Shown here: positions 16,716-24,218 of the stretch, piece by piece
Layout: the number at the start of each line of letters is the position of its first letter
How positions within the stretch are numbered: the stretch's first letter is position 1
Program-made: the position numbers and the translations under genes
Source of the DNA: Streptomyces sp. LS1784
GTDB taxonomy: Bacteria; Actinomycetota; Actinomycetes; Streptomycetales; Streptomycetaceae
DNA length: 43,867 nucleotides
Reading direction: 5' to 3'
Assembly (NCBI RefSeq): GCF_020103755.1
Contig: NZ_JAHSQD010000014.1
Span: forward strand, 1 to 43,867
Notes under the pieces: generated by a model
The model's database searches: none
What the model saw: the letters and a program-made list of their open reading frames with translations, nothing else
Told to the model about the DNA's origin: nothing

Positions 16716-17187
16716 CCGCCTCACGATCCAGTGGCGTCACCAGCCCCGGGGCACTACTCGTCCGAATCCGGGCCGACCCGCGCGTCCAGCTCGGGATCGT
16801 TGAGGACCGCCGAGCCCGGCTCCCCCGACGAGGAAGGCCTGCGCCCGCTGGCCACCTGAGCCGCCACCCGGGAAGCCGGCACCCCTTCTCGCCAAGCAGC
16901 GGAGCACTGACCAACCCCGCCCCGCCGAGGAACCCTGCCCAAGGCACCACCGAACCCGCGCGCCGAGACCCCACGAGGGCCAACCAGCGCGCGGGTTCCT
17001 GCTGTCGAAAGTCCGGGAGTCAGCGAACTCGCGCGCTTCCAGCAGGACCAACCCGAAAGCCGCCCCAGAAGAACCGTCAAACGGCAACTACCGCGAGCAG
17101 CCACAACCAGGTCCGCGGCGAAGTCCGACGCCAGCAGCACCCAGGCCTCTCCCAGGCTCTCCGCGCCGTGCAGTCAGCCGGTCCGGT
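16716..17187. other. Gene-free stretch of about 470 bases
   Basis: Several overlapping frames exist but none has motifs or a credible start. A minus-strand run ending near 16754 (VLNDPELDARVGPDSDE) looks like a protein C-terminus and may be a decayed fragment. No repeats or operators stand out. Confidence 0.4.
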
Positions 17188-18015
17188 TCAGGCCGCGGCC
17201 ACCGGCGCGCGGCGGCCCGGGTGGTGGGCAGCGGCCCCGATCACGCACAGCACGCTGATCAGCAGCACCCAGGCACCGAACTTCTCGACCGACACCGGCT
17301 CCCAACCGTGCATCTGGTACGGGTACCGCCAGGCATCGGCGTAGGTGGCGATGTTCTCCGCCAGCCAGAGGAAGAAGCCGGTCAGCACGAAGCTCAACGG
17401 CATCGGCATCCAGTAGGTGTGCCGACCGACCGTGTAGTGCACCCGGGCCCCCGCCGTCACCGCGACCAGCAGCGCGGCCAGCGGCCAGCGCAGGTCGGGC
17501 ACCCAGTGGTGGCTGATGAAGTTCACGTACAGCGCGCCCGCCACCACCGCCGTCGCGGCCGGGCGGTAACCGGTGAGTTCCAGCTTGAGCAGCCGCCAGA
17601 CGGCGCAGATGTAGCTGCCCACCGCCGCGTACAGGAACCCGCCGTAGAGCGGGACGCCACCGAACTTCAGCAGCGCGGGCTCCGGGTAGGACCAGGAGCC
17701 GAGCGCCACCTTCACGTACTCGAAGACCAGGCCCAGCAGGTGGCAGCCGGCGATCACGGCGAGGTCCCGGCCGCGCTCCCAGCCGATCAGGTGGAAGACC
17801 ACGCTGAGCACCACCCCGTACGCGAACAGCAGGTCGTAGCGGGCCACCGGCAGCACGGGCAGCAGGTTGGACAGCCCGACCCCGGCGAGCAGCGCCACGG
17901 CGAACGCGCAGCTCGCGGCCTGTCGCAGGCCGAAGCCGACGAGCTGGCGGAGGGCGTGAAGCGCCCAGCGAGCGGCCCGGGTGGCGGCGCCGGTCGAGGT
18001 GGTCGCATCGTGCAT
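17188..18015 (-). CDS. DUF817 family membrane protein
   Basis: The product has 275 residues and is polytopic, with about 8 hydrophobic helices. Diagnostic DUF817 blocks are RYDLLFAYGVVLSVVFHL, LLGLVFEYVKVALGSWSYPE (residues 108-127), GGVPLYGGFLYAAVGSYI and NFISHHWVPDLRWPLA. Function is unknown; conserved polar residues (E, K, S, W, Y, P) within the membrane core suggest a transporter or membrane enzyme. I start at the ATG at 18015 (MHDATTST); a GTG at 18033 is an alternative, and neither has a strong ribosome-binding site. The gene is single, next to eroded DNA on both sides. Confidence 0.88.
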   Translation of the reverse strand: MHDATTSTGAATRAARWALHALRQLVGFGLRQAASCAFAVALLAGVGLSNLLPVLPVARYDLLFAYGVVLSVVFHLIGWERGRDLAVIAGCHLLGLVFEYVKVALGSWSYPEPALLKFGGVPLYGGFLYAAVGSYICAVWRLLKLELTGYRPAATAVVAGALYVNFISHHWVPDLRWPLAALLVAVTAGARVHYTVGRHTYWMPMPLSFVLTGFFLWLAENIATYADAWRYPYQMHGWEPVSVEKFGAWVLLISVLCVIGAAAHHPGRRAPVAAA

Positions 18016-18120
18016 GCCGATGAGGACGCACACCGGCCCCGAACGGTTGTCCGCGCACCCGGCCCGGCTCGCCCATCCCCGCCGCCCGGCACCCCCGGCC
18101 CGTGCTTCAGGCCCGCGCTC

Positions 18121-18262
18121 AGGGGCCGTCGGCGAGCCGAATCGGGATGGTGAGGAGGAACAGCCGTCCGGCCGCGGCAACGGGCTGGAAGTCGAAGACG
18201 CTGGTGACCGGTCCGGTGATCAGCAGCTTGCCAGAGGCCCGGGTGACCGGGAAGGCTCCCGC
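18121..18262 (-). pseudogene. C-terminal fragment of an unidentified protein
   Basis: The minus strand reads GAFPVTRASGKLLITGPVTS followed by VFDFQPVAAAGRLFLLTIPI and a normal-looking end, ADGP-stop, at 18121. A TAG lies directly upstream, so it cannot start here. The alternating hydrophobic pattern is clearly protein-like. I do not recognise the family. It probably belongs to the same eroded operon as the two frames to its right. Confidence 0.4.
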
Positions 18263-18302
18263 CTAGGCCTTGAGACTCCTTGGTGGCTGTGACCGCTTCG
18301 CA

Positions 18303-18446
18303 CTACCCGCCCGGCGCACCCTGCTGGGTCGATCTGACAGTCCCTGGCCAGCAGGCGGTGGCGAGCGGCTGTGACCCGATCGCGGCACCTGCGGCAATGC
18401 CGACGGCACGACGCGGTACGGTGCGCCACGGAGTGTTCGCCGTCAC
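18303..18446 (-). pseudogene. Stump of an exported protein (signal-peptide end)
   Basis: From a GTG at 18446 with AAGGAG about 8 bases upstream, 47 codons read MTANTPWRTVPRRAVGIAAG and onward. This is a basic n-region and hydrophobic core typical of an export signal, and the frame then stops in unrelated sequence. The GTG overlaps the TGA of the preceding frame, so it was the downstream member of a coupled operon. The mature protein is missing. Confidence 0.5.
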
Positions 18447-18790
18447 GTGGATTTCTCCTTGCTTCGGACGACCGCGACTACGGTGAGCGTTACGGCGCAG
18501 ACCACGAGCACGGCCAGCACCGGGTTGACGTACGAGGGGATCACCACGGGGACCGTGCGGCCGTCGGAACTGACGCAGCCGAACTCGACCGCGAAGAGGT
18601 GGGCGTGCGCGTCGGTCAGGCCCGGCATGAGCACCCGCCCGCCGCCCTCGATGACGGTCCCCACCGGCGGGTTCACCCTGCCGATCGCTTTGATCCTGCG
18701 GTCCTGGATGACCACCGACACCGGCTCGGTCGGGTCGGGGTCGGAGCTGACGGCGTCGAAGGCGCGCACGGTCTCGATCAGGATCGGCGC
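18443..18790 (-). pseudogene. Amidohydrolase N-terminal fragment joined to a foreign transmembrane tail
   Basis: The minus strand from about 18790 reads ILIETVRAFDAVSSDP, then VSVVIQDRRIKAIGRV and GRVLMPGLTDAHAHL. This is the N-terminal beta-sandwich and first metal-binding H-x-H motif of an amidohydrolase (imidazolonepropionase/prolidase-like group). Directly after H-x-H the homology stops. The frame continues as SSDGRTVPVVIPSYVNP plus one C-terminal transmembrane helix ending RSKEKST, typical of a different, membrane-anchored protein. The barrel and remaining metal ligands are absent. I read this as a deletion joint between two genes. Confidence 0.65.
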
Positions 18791-19020
18791 GGGGGGCTGC
18801 TGCCGACGAGGCGTCCGAGGATCTCGTCTGCGGTCCTCGGCTGAGCCTTCCGGGTACCCGGGCTGCGGGCCCGGGCAACCGCCCCACCAGCGCCCCGTCC
18901 TGGCCGCGGCGCACCGGCAGCCGGAACTGCTGCTCTCCGTCGTTGCGGGGTTGCGCGGATTTCCTCCGGTGAATTTCGCTCGGTCGGTCATAGAAGAAGT
19001 CCCGGCCGCCTCAGCGATCC

Positions 19021-19042
19021 GGGCCTTCGCCGTCTCGTGGTT
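19021..19042 (+). repeat. 22-base direct repeat, copy 1
   Basis: The 22 bases GGGCCTTCG-C-CGTCTCGTGGTT match 20931-20952 at 21 of 22 positions in the same orientation. The other copy is the terminator tail of the tRNA-Ser fragment. The two copies bracket the lysG/lysE-type pair, about 1.9 kb apart. Confidence 0.55.
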
Positions 19043-19067
19043 GCCGTTTCGGTTGCGCCCGGCACAC

Positions 19068-19982
19068 CTACCGCAGGGCCCGCTCCGCTTCCGCCGCCAC
19101 CGCCGTGGCGACGGCTGCCAGTGCGGGCGAGTCGAGGCGCCACTGCTGCCAGTAGAGGGGAACCTCGACCGTGCTGCCCGGGAGGAACTGGACCAGCACG
19201 CCGCTGTGCAGCCGGGGCTCGGCCTGGATACGCGGGACGAGGCCCCAGCCGAGACCGGCAGTCACGGCATCGGCGAAGCCTTCACTGGAGGGGACGTAGT
19301 GCCGCCGCGGCAGGCTCGCTCCCCGACCACCGGTCAGTTCACCGACGAAGGCGTCCTGCAGCTCGTCACGGCGGTCGAAGCAGACGACCGGCGCCTCCGG
19401 AAGCAGCCGGGCCGGGTCACCGTCGAGCCAACGGGCAGCGAACTGCGGCGTAGCCACCGGGAGGTAGACCATCGCGCCCAGCCGGTGCACCGAGCAGCCC
19501 GCCACCGGATGGAGCGAGGAGGTGACCGCCGCCATCACCTCACCCGCGCGCAGCAGCGTGGTCGTGTGCGCCTCGTCCTCCCGCCGCAGGTCGACGTGGA
19601 TCCGCGCGTCCCGCGCGAGCGAGGCCAGCGCAGGCACGAACCAGGTCGCCAGCGAGTCCGCATTGACCGCGATCGGCAGCCAGGAGGGACCCGACGGCCC
19701 GGCGCCCTCCCCGCTCTCGGGCATCCCCAGCGCGTCACGCGCGTCGTCCTCCAAGCGGGCGAGCTGACGGGCGAAGCGCACCACGACCTGGCCCGACTCG
19801 GTCGGCCTCACCGGCCGGGAACGTGTCAGCAGTACCCGCCCGGTCCGCTGTTCCAGCGCCTTGATCCGCTGGCTCACCGCCGAGGGCGTCACGTGCAAGG
19901 CGGCCGCCGCCGCGTCGAAGGTGCCCTCGTCGATCACCGCGAGCAGAGTCCGGACGAGGTCGTGGGGCAGCTCAGCCTTCAT
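19068..19982 (-). CDS. lysG: LysR-type regulator, LysG/ArgP (IciA) subfamily
   Basis: The product has 304 residues. The N-terminal winged HTH reads LAVIDEGTFDAAAAALHVTP and SAVSQRIKALEQRTGRVLL (residues 12-50), the ArgP/LysG version of the LysR motif with Q-R-I-K. The remainder is the periplasmic-binding-like effector domain (WLPIAVNADSLATWFVPAL, GLGWGLVPRIQAEP). In Corynebacterium, LysG activates lysE when intracellular lysine or arginine is high. Here it is divergent from a LysE-type exporter across 67 bases containing an AT-rich core (GATACGTAAAAATCTTTAG). That arrangement supports the same role. The ATG at 19982 was chosen from the HTH position. Confidence 0.9.
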   Translation of the reverse strand: MKAELPHDLVRTLLAVIDEGTFDAAAAALHVTPSAVSQRIKALEQRTGRVLLTRSRPVRPTESGQVVVRFARQLARLEDDARDALGMPESGEGAGPSGPSWLPIAVNADSLATWFVPALASLARDARIHVDLRREDEAHTTTLLRAGEVMAAVTSSLHPVAGCSVHRLGAMVYLPVATPQFAARWLDGDPARLLPEAPVVCFDRRDELQDAFVGELTGGRGASLPRRHYVPSSEGFADAVTAGLGWGLVPRIQAEPRLHSGVLVQFLPGSTVEVPLYWQQWRLDSPALAAVATAVAAEAERALR

Positions 19983-20049
19983 GGGTGCTAATGATACGTA
20001 AAAATCTTTAGCTGGTCTTGTGTCGCGTCGGCTGCCTACGGTGGCACTC

Positions 20050-20661
20050 ATGGGAAGCACGCTCACCGCCGCCGTGGCCGGATTCGGAACCGGCCTGTCA
20101 CTCATCGTCGCCATCGGGGCGCAGAACGCCTTCGTCCTGCGCCAAGGCGTCCGCCGAGAGGCGGTCCTGCCGGTGGTCGCGATCTGCGCGGCCTCCGACG
20201 CGGTACTGATCGCCTGCGGCGTGGGCGGGCTCGGCGCCCTGATCACGGCGTGGCCGGCGGCACTGACCGCGGTGCGTGCGGTCGGTGCGGCCTTCCTCCT
20301 CTGCTACGCCGTGATCGCAGCTCGGCGTGCCTTCCGGGCCTCCCGCCTGGAGGGCAGCGGACCCGCCGTCCGCTCCGGCCGCCGCGCGGTACTCAGCTGT
20401 CTCGCGATGACCTGGCTCAACCCGCACGTCTACCTCGACACGGTGCTCCTGCTCGGCGCCGTCGCGGCCACCCACGGCACGCTGCGCTGGCAGTTCGCGC
20501 TCGGCGCCGCACTGGCCAGCCTGTGCTGGTTCGCCGCCTTGGGCTTCGGCGCCCGCCTGCTCACCGGCTTCTTCCGCCGCGCCTCCTCCTGGCGCGTCCT
20601 GGACGCCCTGGTCGCAACGACGATGCTGGTCACCGGCCTCTCCCTGGCCGCGGGGGCCTGA
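20050..20661 (+). CDS. lysE: LysE-family amino-acid exporter
   Basis: This is a 203-residue membrane protein with six predicted helices. The family signature GLSLIVAIGAQNAFVLRQG is at residues 14-32, and SCLAMTWLNPHVYLDTVLL is at about 115-133. The latter contains the conserved N-P-x-x-Y-x-D element of LysE/RhtB exporters. It should excrete basic amino acids (lysine, arginine) using ion gradients. I start at the ATG at 20050; a GTG at 20020 would add ten residues of poor quality. The divergent LysG-type gene is the likely activator. Confidence 0.92.
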   Translation: MGSTLTAAVAGFGTGLSLIVAIGAQNAFVLRQGVRREAVLPVVAICAASDAVLIACGVGGLGALITAWPAALTAVRAVGAAFLLCYAVIAARRAFRASRLEGSGPAVRSGRRAVLSCLAMTWLNPHVYLDTVLLLGAVAATHGTLRWQFALGAALASLCWFAALGFGARLLTGFFRRASSWRVLDALVATTMLVTGLSLAAGA

Positions 20662-20845
20662 CTGGACCTCTGCTGCGCGTCACCATGCCCGCGCAGGACT
20701 CGCCCGGCTCTGGTCACACCGGTCGGCTGGTCTCAGTTCCGGTCTCGTTCACCCTCGTCCGGGCGGGTTCAGCCACCGCCCAGCGATTCGCTCCGCCGTG
20801 GGTCAGAACGGGCCTGAACCCCGGCGAACAGCGCCCAGGAGAATC

Positions 20846-20898
20846 GGAAAGCGTGTTGGGGGCAACCCCTCACGAGTTCGAATCCCGTATCCTCCGCC
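20846..20898 (+). pseudogene. 3' half of a tRNA-Ser(GGA) gene
   Basis: From GGAAAGCG, the sequence carries the 3' side of an anticodon arm with GGA and a long variable arm (TGTTGGGGGCAACCCCTCA). It continues with a T-arm with GTTCGAATC and the acceptor 3' strand ATCCTCC-GCC. The 5' acceptor (GGAGGAT), D-arm and 5' anticodon strand are not present upstream. This is the pattern left when an integrative element uses a tRNA-Ser gene as attachment site and the other half ends up elsewhere. It cannot yield a functional tRNA. Confidence 0.82.
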
Positions 20899-20903
20899 TT
20901 CAC

Positions 20904-20938
20904 GAAGGCCCGGACCGCATCACGCGGCCCGGGCCTTC
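20904..20938 (+). terminator. tRNA terminator hairpin
   Basis: GAAGGCCCGGACCGC and GCGGCCCGGGCCTTC pair with one mismatch around a 5-base loop, 5 bases after the tRNA fragment. This terminator normally follows the tRNA and was retained with its 3' half. Confidence 0.75.
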
Positions 20939-20952
20939 GTCGTCTCGTGGTT
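20931..20952 (+). repeat. 22-base direct repeat, copy 2
   Basis: The sequence from the right arm of the tRNA terminator into its flank matches 19021-19042 at 21 of 22 positions. Confidence 0.55.
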
Positions 20953-21019
20953 TCGGCTCTGGTCGCAGTCGCCGCCCCGCCTGCGGTCGTTCCGCGAGCG
21001 GCCATCGGACGACCGCGGG

Positions 21020-21685
21020 TCAGGCCGTCCGGCTGGGTGCCGGGCGGACCTGGCGGCGGATGGCCCACGCCGCCGCCGCGAGGGCGAACCCGTAGACGGA
21101 CACCAGCCCGTGGCCGTTCTCCTGCGCGATCCACATCGCGAGGCCGAGCGCGGGGACGCCGGCCGCCAGGGCGATCTCCTTGGGGAGGCGGGTGCGGGTG
21201 AGGAAGGCGAGGGCGAGGGTGGCGCCGAGGAAGTAGGTGGCGCCGGAGCTGCCGGCGAAGTTGCGCGGATCGGTGCTGGGGCCGCCGCCGAGGCCGAGCA
21301 GGGTGTCGATCCGGCCGGGCAGCAGGATGCCGGCGAGGAAGAAGCCGAGGGTGAGCGGACCGCCCCAGTACCACTGGGCGAGCGCGGCGACGGCGGCGAG
21401 GGTGACCAGGTTCCACAGGCCGCCGAGCAGGCCGCCGTTCTGCATGAACACTGAGGTGAGCTCGCGCCACCAGCCGGACTTGGCGGGGTCCGCGTCCAGC
21501 GCGTCCATGGCGCCGGACCAGGCCAGCTGGAGCAGGACGCCGCCGACGGCGAGCGCGGTCAGAGCGATCGCCGCCCACGGGAGCGGCCGTCCGCGCAGGG
21601 TGTCGCGGCCCACCACGCCGAGCCCGCAGTTGACCATCATGACCATCAGTGCGGCCGTGGTCACGTTGAAGACGATCGCCCCCAT
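21020..21685 (-). CDS. Polytopic membrane protein under TetR control
   Basis: The product has 221 residues and about six transmembrane helices (MVMMVNCGLGVVG, AIALTALAVGGVLLQLAW, LVTLAAVAALAQWYWGG, GATYFLGATLALAFL). A short extramembrane part carries DADPAKSGWWREL. I do not recognise the family. GGAGGAG lies 7 bases before the ATG at 21685. The gene is divergent from a TetR regulator, with a two-site operator in the 110-base gap. By the usual TetR logic it is the repressed target, perhaps a small-molecule transporter. Confidence 0.75.
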   Translation of the reverse strand: MGAIVFNVTTAALMVMMVNCGLGVVGRDTLRGRPLPWAAIALTALAVGGVLLQLAWSGAMDALDADPAKSGWWRELTSVFMQNGGLLGGLWNLVTLAAVAALAQWYWGGPLTLGFFLAGILLPGRIDTLLGLGGGPSTDPRNFAGSSGATYFLGATLALAFLTRTRLPKEIALAAGVPALGLAMWIAQENGHGLVSVYGFALAAAAWAIRRQVRPAPSRTA

Positions 21686-21710
21686 GTCCGACTCCTCCCC
21701 CCGGTTCCGG

Positions 21711-21780
21711 CGTTTTCCAACACCGTTCGAAAATCTGATGGGGCAAAGCTAGCACAGTTTTCGAACAGTGTTGGAAAACG
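21711..21780. promoter_or_regulatory. Double TetR operator in the divergent promoter
   Basis: Two 23-base sites face each other: 21711-21733 (CGTTTTCCAACAC then CGTTCGAAAA) and 21758-21780 (its reverse complement except for one base), with 24 bases between their edges. Each site is itself roughly palindromic, TTTTC to GAAAA. Such symmetry between the regulator and its divergent gene is strong evidence for the binding sites of the adjacent TetR protein. Confidence 0.85.
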
Positions 21781-21795
21781 TTGTACGGTGAAAGC

Positions 21796-22422
21796 ATGAA
21801 GCTCACCAAGGAGCGCATCGTCGATGCGGGCATGGCCGTCTTCGCCGAGGTCGGCTACCAGAACCTGTCCATGCGCCAGGTCGCCGACCGGCTCGACGCC
21901 CACGCGGGCAGCCTCTACTACCACGTGCGCGGCAAGGACGAGTTGCTCGCCCTGATGGCCGACCGGATCTGCCGCCGGGCCTACGACGCCGGCACCGAAG
22001 CCCTCGACGCCCTCCCGCCCACCGCCACCTGGCAGGACCGCATCGAGGCCCAGGCCACCACCCTGCGCCTGGGCATCAAACAGCACCCCGGCGGCGCCCA
22101 ACTCCTCGCCGAGAGCCCCGGCATGCTCAGCGTCGGCGCCCTCTCTTTGATGGAACGCCTGCTGCGCACCCTCCTCGACGCCGGCCTGCCCGCCGACCAA
22201 TGCGGCATCGCCGCCGACACCCTGCTCAGCCACGTCACCGGCTTCGTCCTTCAGGAACAGAACCAGCCGGCCGCCCCGCCGACCGTCACCGCCGAGCTCT
22301 ACACCGAACTGCGCGAGCAGTTCCCTCTGGTCATAGGCGAGTTGATCCCGCGGCTGAGCCAGGACGAGAAGTTCACGCGGAGCATCCGCCTGCTCTGCAC
22401 CGGCTTCGCGGCGCTCTCCTAG
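21796..22422 (+). CDS. TetR-family transcriptional regulator
   Basis: This is a 208-residue repressor. The N-terminal HTH covers residues 1-50, with ERIVDAGMAVFAEVGYQNLS and MRQVADRLDAHAGSLYYHVR. YYHVRGKDELLALMAD is the typical TetR recognition helix and turn. The C-terminal ligand domain resembles the TetR_C type (GGAQLLAESPGMLSVGAL, GFVLQEQNQPA). I start at the ATG at 21796. An in-frame upstream start at 21781 lies close to the operator. It should repress itself, the divergent membrane protein and possibly the beta-lactamase-fold hydrolase downstream, which carries a third related site. Confidence 0.92.
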   Translation: MKLTKERIVDAGMAVFAEVGYQNLSMRQVADRLDAHAGSLYYHVRGKDELLALMADRICRRAYDAGTEALDALPPTATWQDRIEAQATTLRLGIKQHPGGAQLLAESPGMLSVGALSLMERLLRTLLDAGLPADQCGIAADTLLSHVTGFVLQEQNQPAAPPTVTAELYTELREQFPLVIGELIPRLSQDEKFTRSIRLLCTGFAALS

Positions 22423-22451
22423 GCGGCGGGAACCAGGTTCACGCCGAGATC

Positions 22452-22472
22452 GTTTCAAACGATGTTCGAATG
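22452..22472 (+). promoter_or_regulatory. Third, weaker TetR-like operator
   Basis: GTTTCAAACGATGTTCGAAT matches the double-operator consensus at about 15 of 21 positions, keeping TTTC, AAC and TGTTCGAA. It lies 52 bases before the serine hydrolase start, so that gene may belong to the same regulon. Confidence 0.5.
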
Positions 22473-22523
22473 ATTCGAATGAGTGGGGCGCCATCGCGCC
22501 ACCCGACACCGGGGAGGGAAACC

Positions 22524-24038
22524 GTGTCGAAGGACATGTACAAGGAGTTCTCGGACAACGTCGACCGCGAGGTCGCGAAGCTCGTGGACCGGACCACCCG
22601 CAAGGCCGCGCAGGCCGTCGACGGGGCACTGGGCAGGACGGGTGCCGCGGGGGCGTTCGACACCGCCCACTGGCAGCGTCGGCTCGACGAGTTGCTCTCC
22701 GCCCACCGCATCCCCGGCGCCGTGTTGGCGGTGCTCACCGGCGGTGAGATCCATGAACTGGCCAGTGGCATCCTGCACACCGGCACCGGTGTCGAGACCA
22801 CCACCGACTCGGTGTTCCAGATCGGCTCGGTCACCAAGGGCTACACCGCCGCCCTGGTCCTGAGTCTCGCCGACGCCGGCAAGCTCGACCTGGACGCACC
22901 GGTCGCGGCGGTCCTGCCGGACTTCGCCCTCGCCGACGCCGACGCGGCCCGCATCGTCACGCCGCGCCAGCTCCTCAACCACACCAGCGGGATCGAGGGC
23001 GACCACGTCAACGACACGGGCCGCGGCGACGACTGCCTGGCCCGCTACGTCGACAGCACGCGCGACGTCGGCCTCACGAACCCGCCCGGCACCACCATGT
23101 CGTACTCCAGCACCGGCTACAACGTCCTCGGCCGGATCGTCGAGGTGATCACCGGCCTGACCTGGGACGAGGCGCTCAAGGAGCTCATCTGCGAGCCGCT
23201 CGGGCTCCGGCACACCATGACGCTGCCCGAGGAGGTCCTGCGCTTCCGCGCAGCGATGGGGCACATGGGCGAGCCCGGCGAGGACCCGACGCCCACCCCG
23301 CTGTGGAACATGCTGCCCCGCTCTGCCGGACCGTACGGCGGCATCAGCGCCACCGCGGCCGACGTCGTCCGCTTCGCCCGGCTGTTCATCGACGGCGGCA
23401 CCGCGCCGGACGGCACCCGGGTGCTCTCCGCCGCGGCCGTGGAGGCGATGCTGACCCGCGAGGTGGAGATGCCCGACCAGTGGTTCCTCGGCGCCCACTG
23501 GGGCCTCGGCTGGGGCCTGTTCGAATGGGACGGCGCTCGCGGCTTCGGCCACGACGGCAGCACCTTCGGCCAGCTCGCCTACCTGCGGGCCATCCCGGAC
23601 AAGGGCCTCGCCATCGCCCTGCTCACCAACGGCGGAGGAGCCGCACCGAAGGTCCACGAGGCCCTGTGCCGCGAACTGAGCGCGAAGTTCGCCGGGGTCG
23701 CGATGCCGGCGTTCGGCCCGTCCGACAACCCCCCGGCGGTCGACACCGAGCCGTTCACGGGCCGCTACGAGCGCGAGGGCTTCCTCATGACCATCACCGC
23801 CCGCAAGGGCGACGGCGAGGGCGTGCTGGATCTGCGCTACGAAGGCCGGGGAGGCCTGGCCGGCACCTTCGACCCGATCGTCTGGCACCTCACTCCGGTT
23901 TCCGACTCCCCCACCAGGACCGTCTTCGCGGGCCGCCGCAACACCAAGGACGCCTGGATCCCCGTCGTCTTCTACGCGCTCCCCGACAGCACCCGGTACG
24001 TCCACTTCGGCGTCCGCGCCACCGCCAAGTCCGCCTGA
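22524..24038 (+). CDS. Serine hydrolase of the beta-lactamase (class C) fold
   Basis: This is a 504-residue protein. Residues 1-45 are an amphipathic helix (KEFSDNVDREVAKLVDRTTR), not a signal peptide, so the enzyme seems cytosolic. The catalytic S-x-x-K is SVTK at 102-105, and the tyrosine motif is YSS at 194-196 (YxN in classical class C enzymes). The KTG-equivalent is HDG in GFGHDGSTFGQ. A C-terminal lipocalin-like beta domain follows from about 405 (FTGRYEREGFLMTI). Members hydrolyse esters, D-amino-acid peptides or amides; the substrate here is unknown. GGGGAGGG precedes the GTG at 22524. Upstream in-frame sequence overlaps tetR and is discarded. Confidence 0.9.
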   Translation: MSKDMYKEFSDNVDREVAKLVDRTTRKAAQAVDGALGRTGAAGAFDTAHWQRRLDELLSAHRIPGAVLAVLTGGEIHELASGILHTGTGVETTTDSVFQIGSVTKGYTAALVLSLADAGKLDLDAPVAAVLPDFALADADAARIVTPRQLLNHTSGIEGDHVNDTGRGDDCLARYVDSTRDVGLTNPPGTTMSYSSTGYNVLGRIVEVITGLTWDEALKELICEPLGLRHTMTLPEEVLRFRAAMGHMGEPGEDPTPTPLWNMLPRSAGPYGGISATAADVVRFARLFIDGGTAPDGTRVLSAAAVEAMLTREVEMPDQWFLGAHWGLGWGLFEWDGARGFGHDGSTFGQLAYLRAIPDKGLAIALLTNGGGAAPKVHEALCRELSAKFAGVAMPAFGPSDNPPAVDTEPFTGRYEREGFLMTITARKGDGEGVLDLRYEGRGGLAGTFDPIVWHLTPVSDSPTRTVFAGRRNTKDAWIPVVFYALPDSTRYVHFGVRATAKSA

Positions 24039-24051
24039 TCCCACCACCCGC

Positions 24052-24216
24052 GTGGCCGGGGAGGACATCCGGGCGATGACCGCCCTCGTGATCGCCGCCG
24101 TGGCCCCCGAGGGCACCTCTACGATCCGAGGGATGTACCACCTGCGGCGCGGATACGGCAGCCTGCTGCCGAAGTCGGCCGCGCTCGGTGCCCACCTGAC
24201 GATCGACCAGGAGTAG
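24052..24216 (+). pseudogene. murA (UDP-GlcNAc enolpyruvyl transferase) C-terminal stump
   Basis: The 54 codons GEDIRAMTALVIAAVAPEGT then IRGMYHLRRGYGSLLPKSAA and LGAHL match the last segment of MurA, where (D)LRAGAALVIAGLAAEGTT..I..V.HI.RGYE...KL..LGA is nearly invariant. The preceding ~370 residues with the catalytic cysteine loop are missing. Its stop is 2 bases before the next hydrolase start, within the ribosome-binding site spacing, so murA and the hydrolase were once an operon. It overlaps none of the flanking genes. Confidence 0.82.
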
Positions 24217-24218
24217 CC

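Noticed and set aside
16754..17140. Minus-strand frames in the gap after the lectin
   Set aside because: They have no ribosome-binding site and no motif. Only a short C-terminus-like end (VLNDPELDARVG) is suggestive.
14387..17344. 985-residue open frame on the plus strand
   Set aside because: It is a shifted reading of the DHA2 exporter and lectin genes, with Arg/Pro-rich content and no family motifs.
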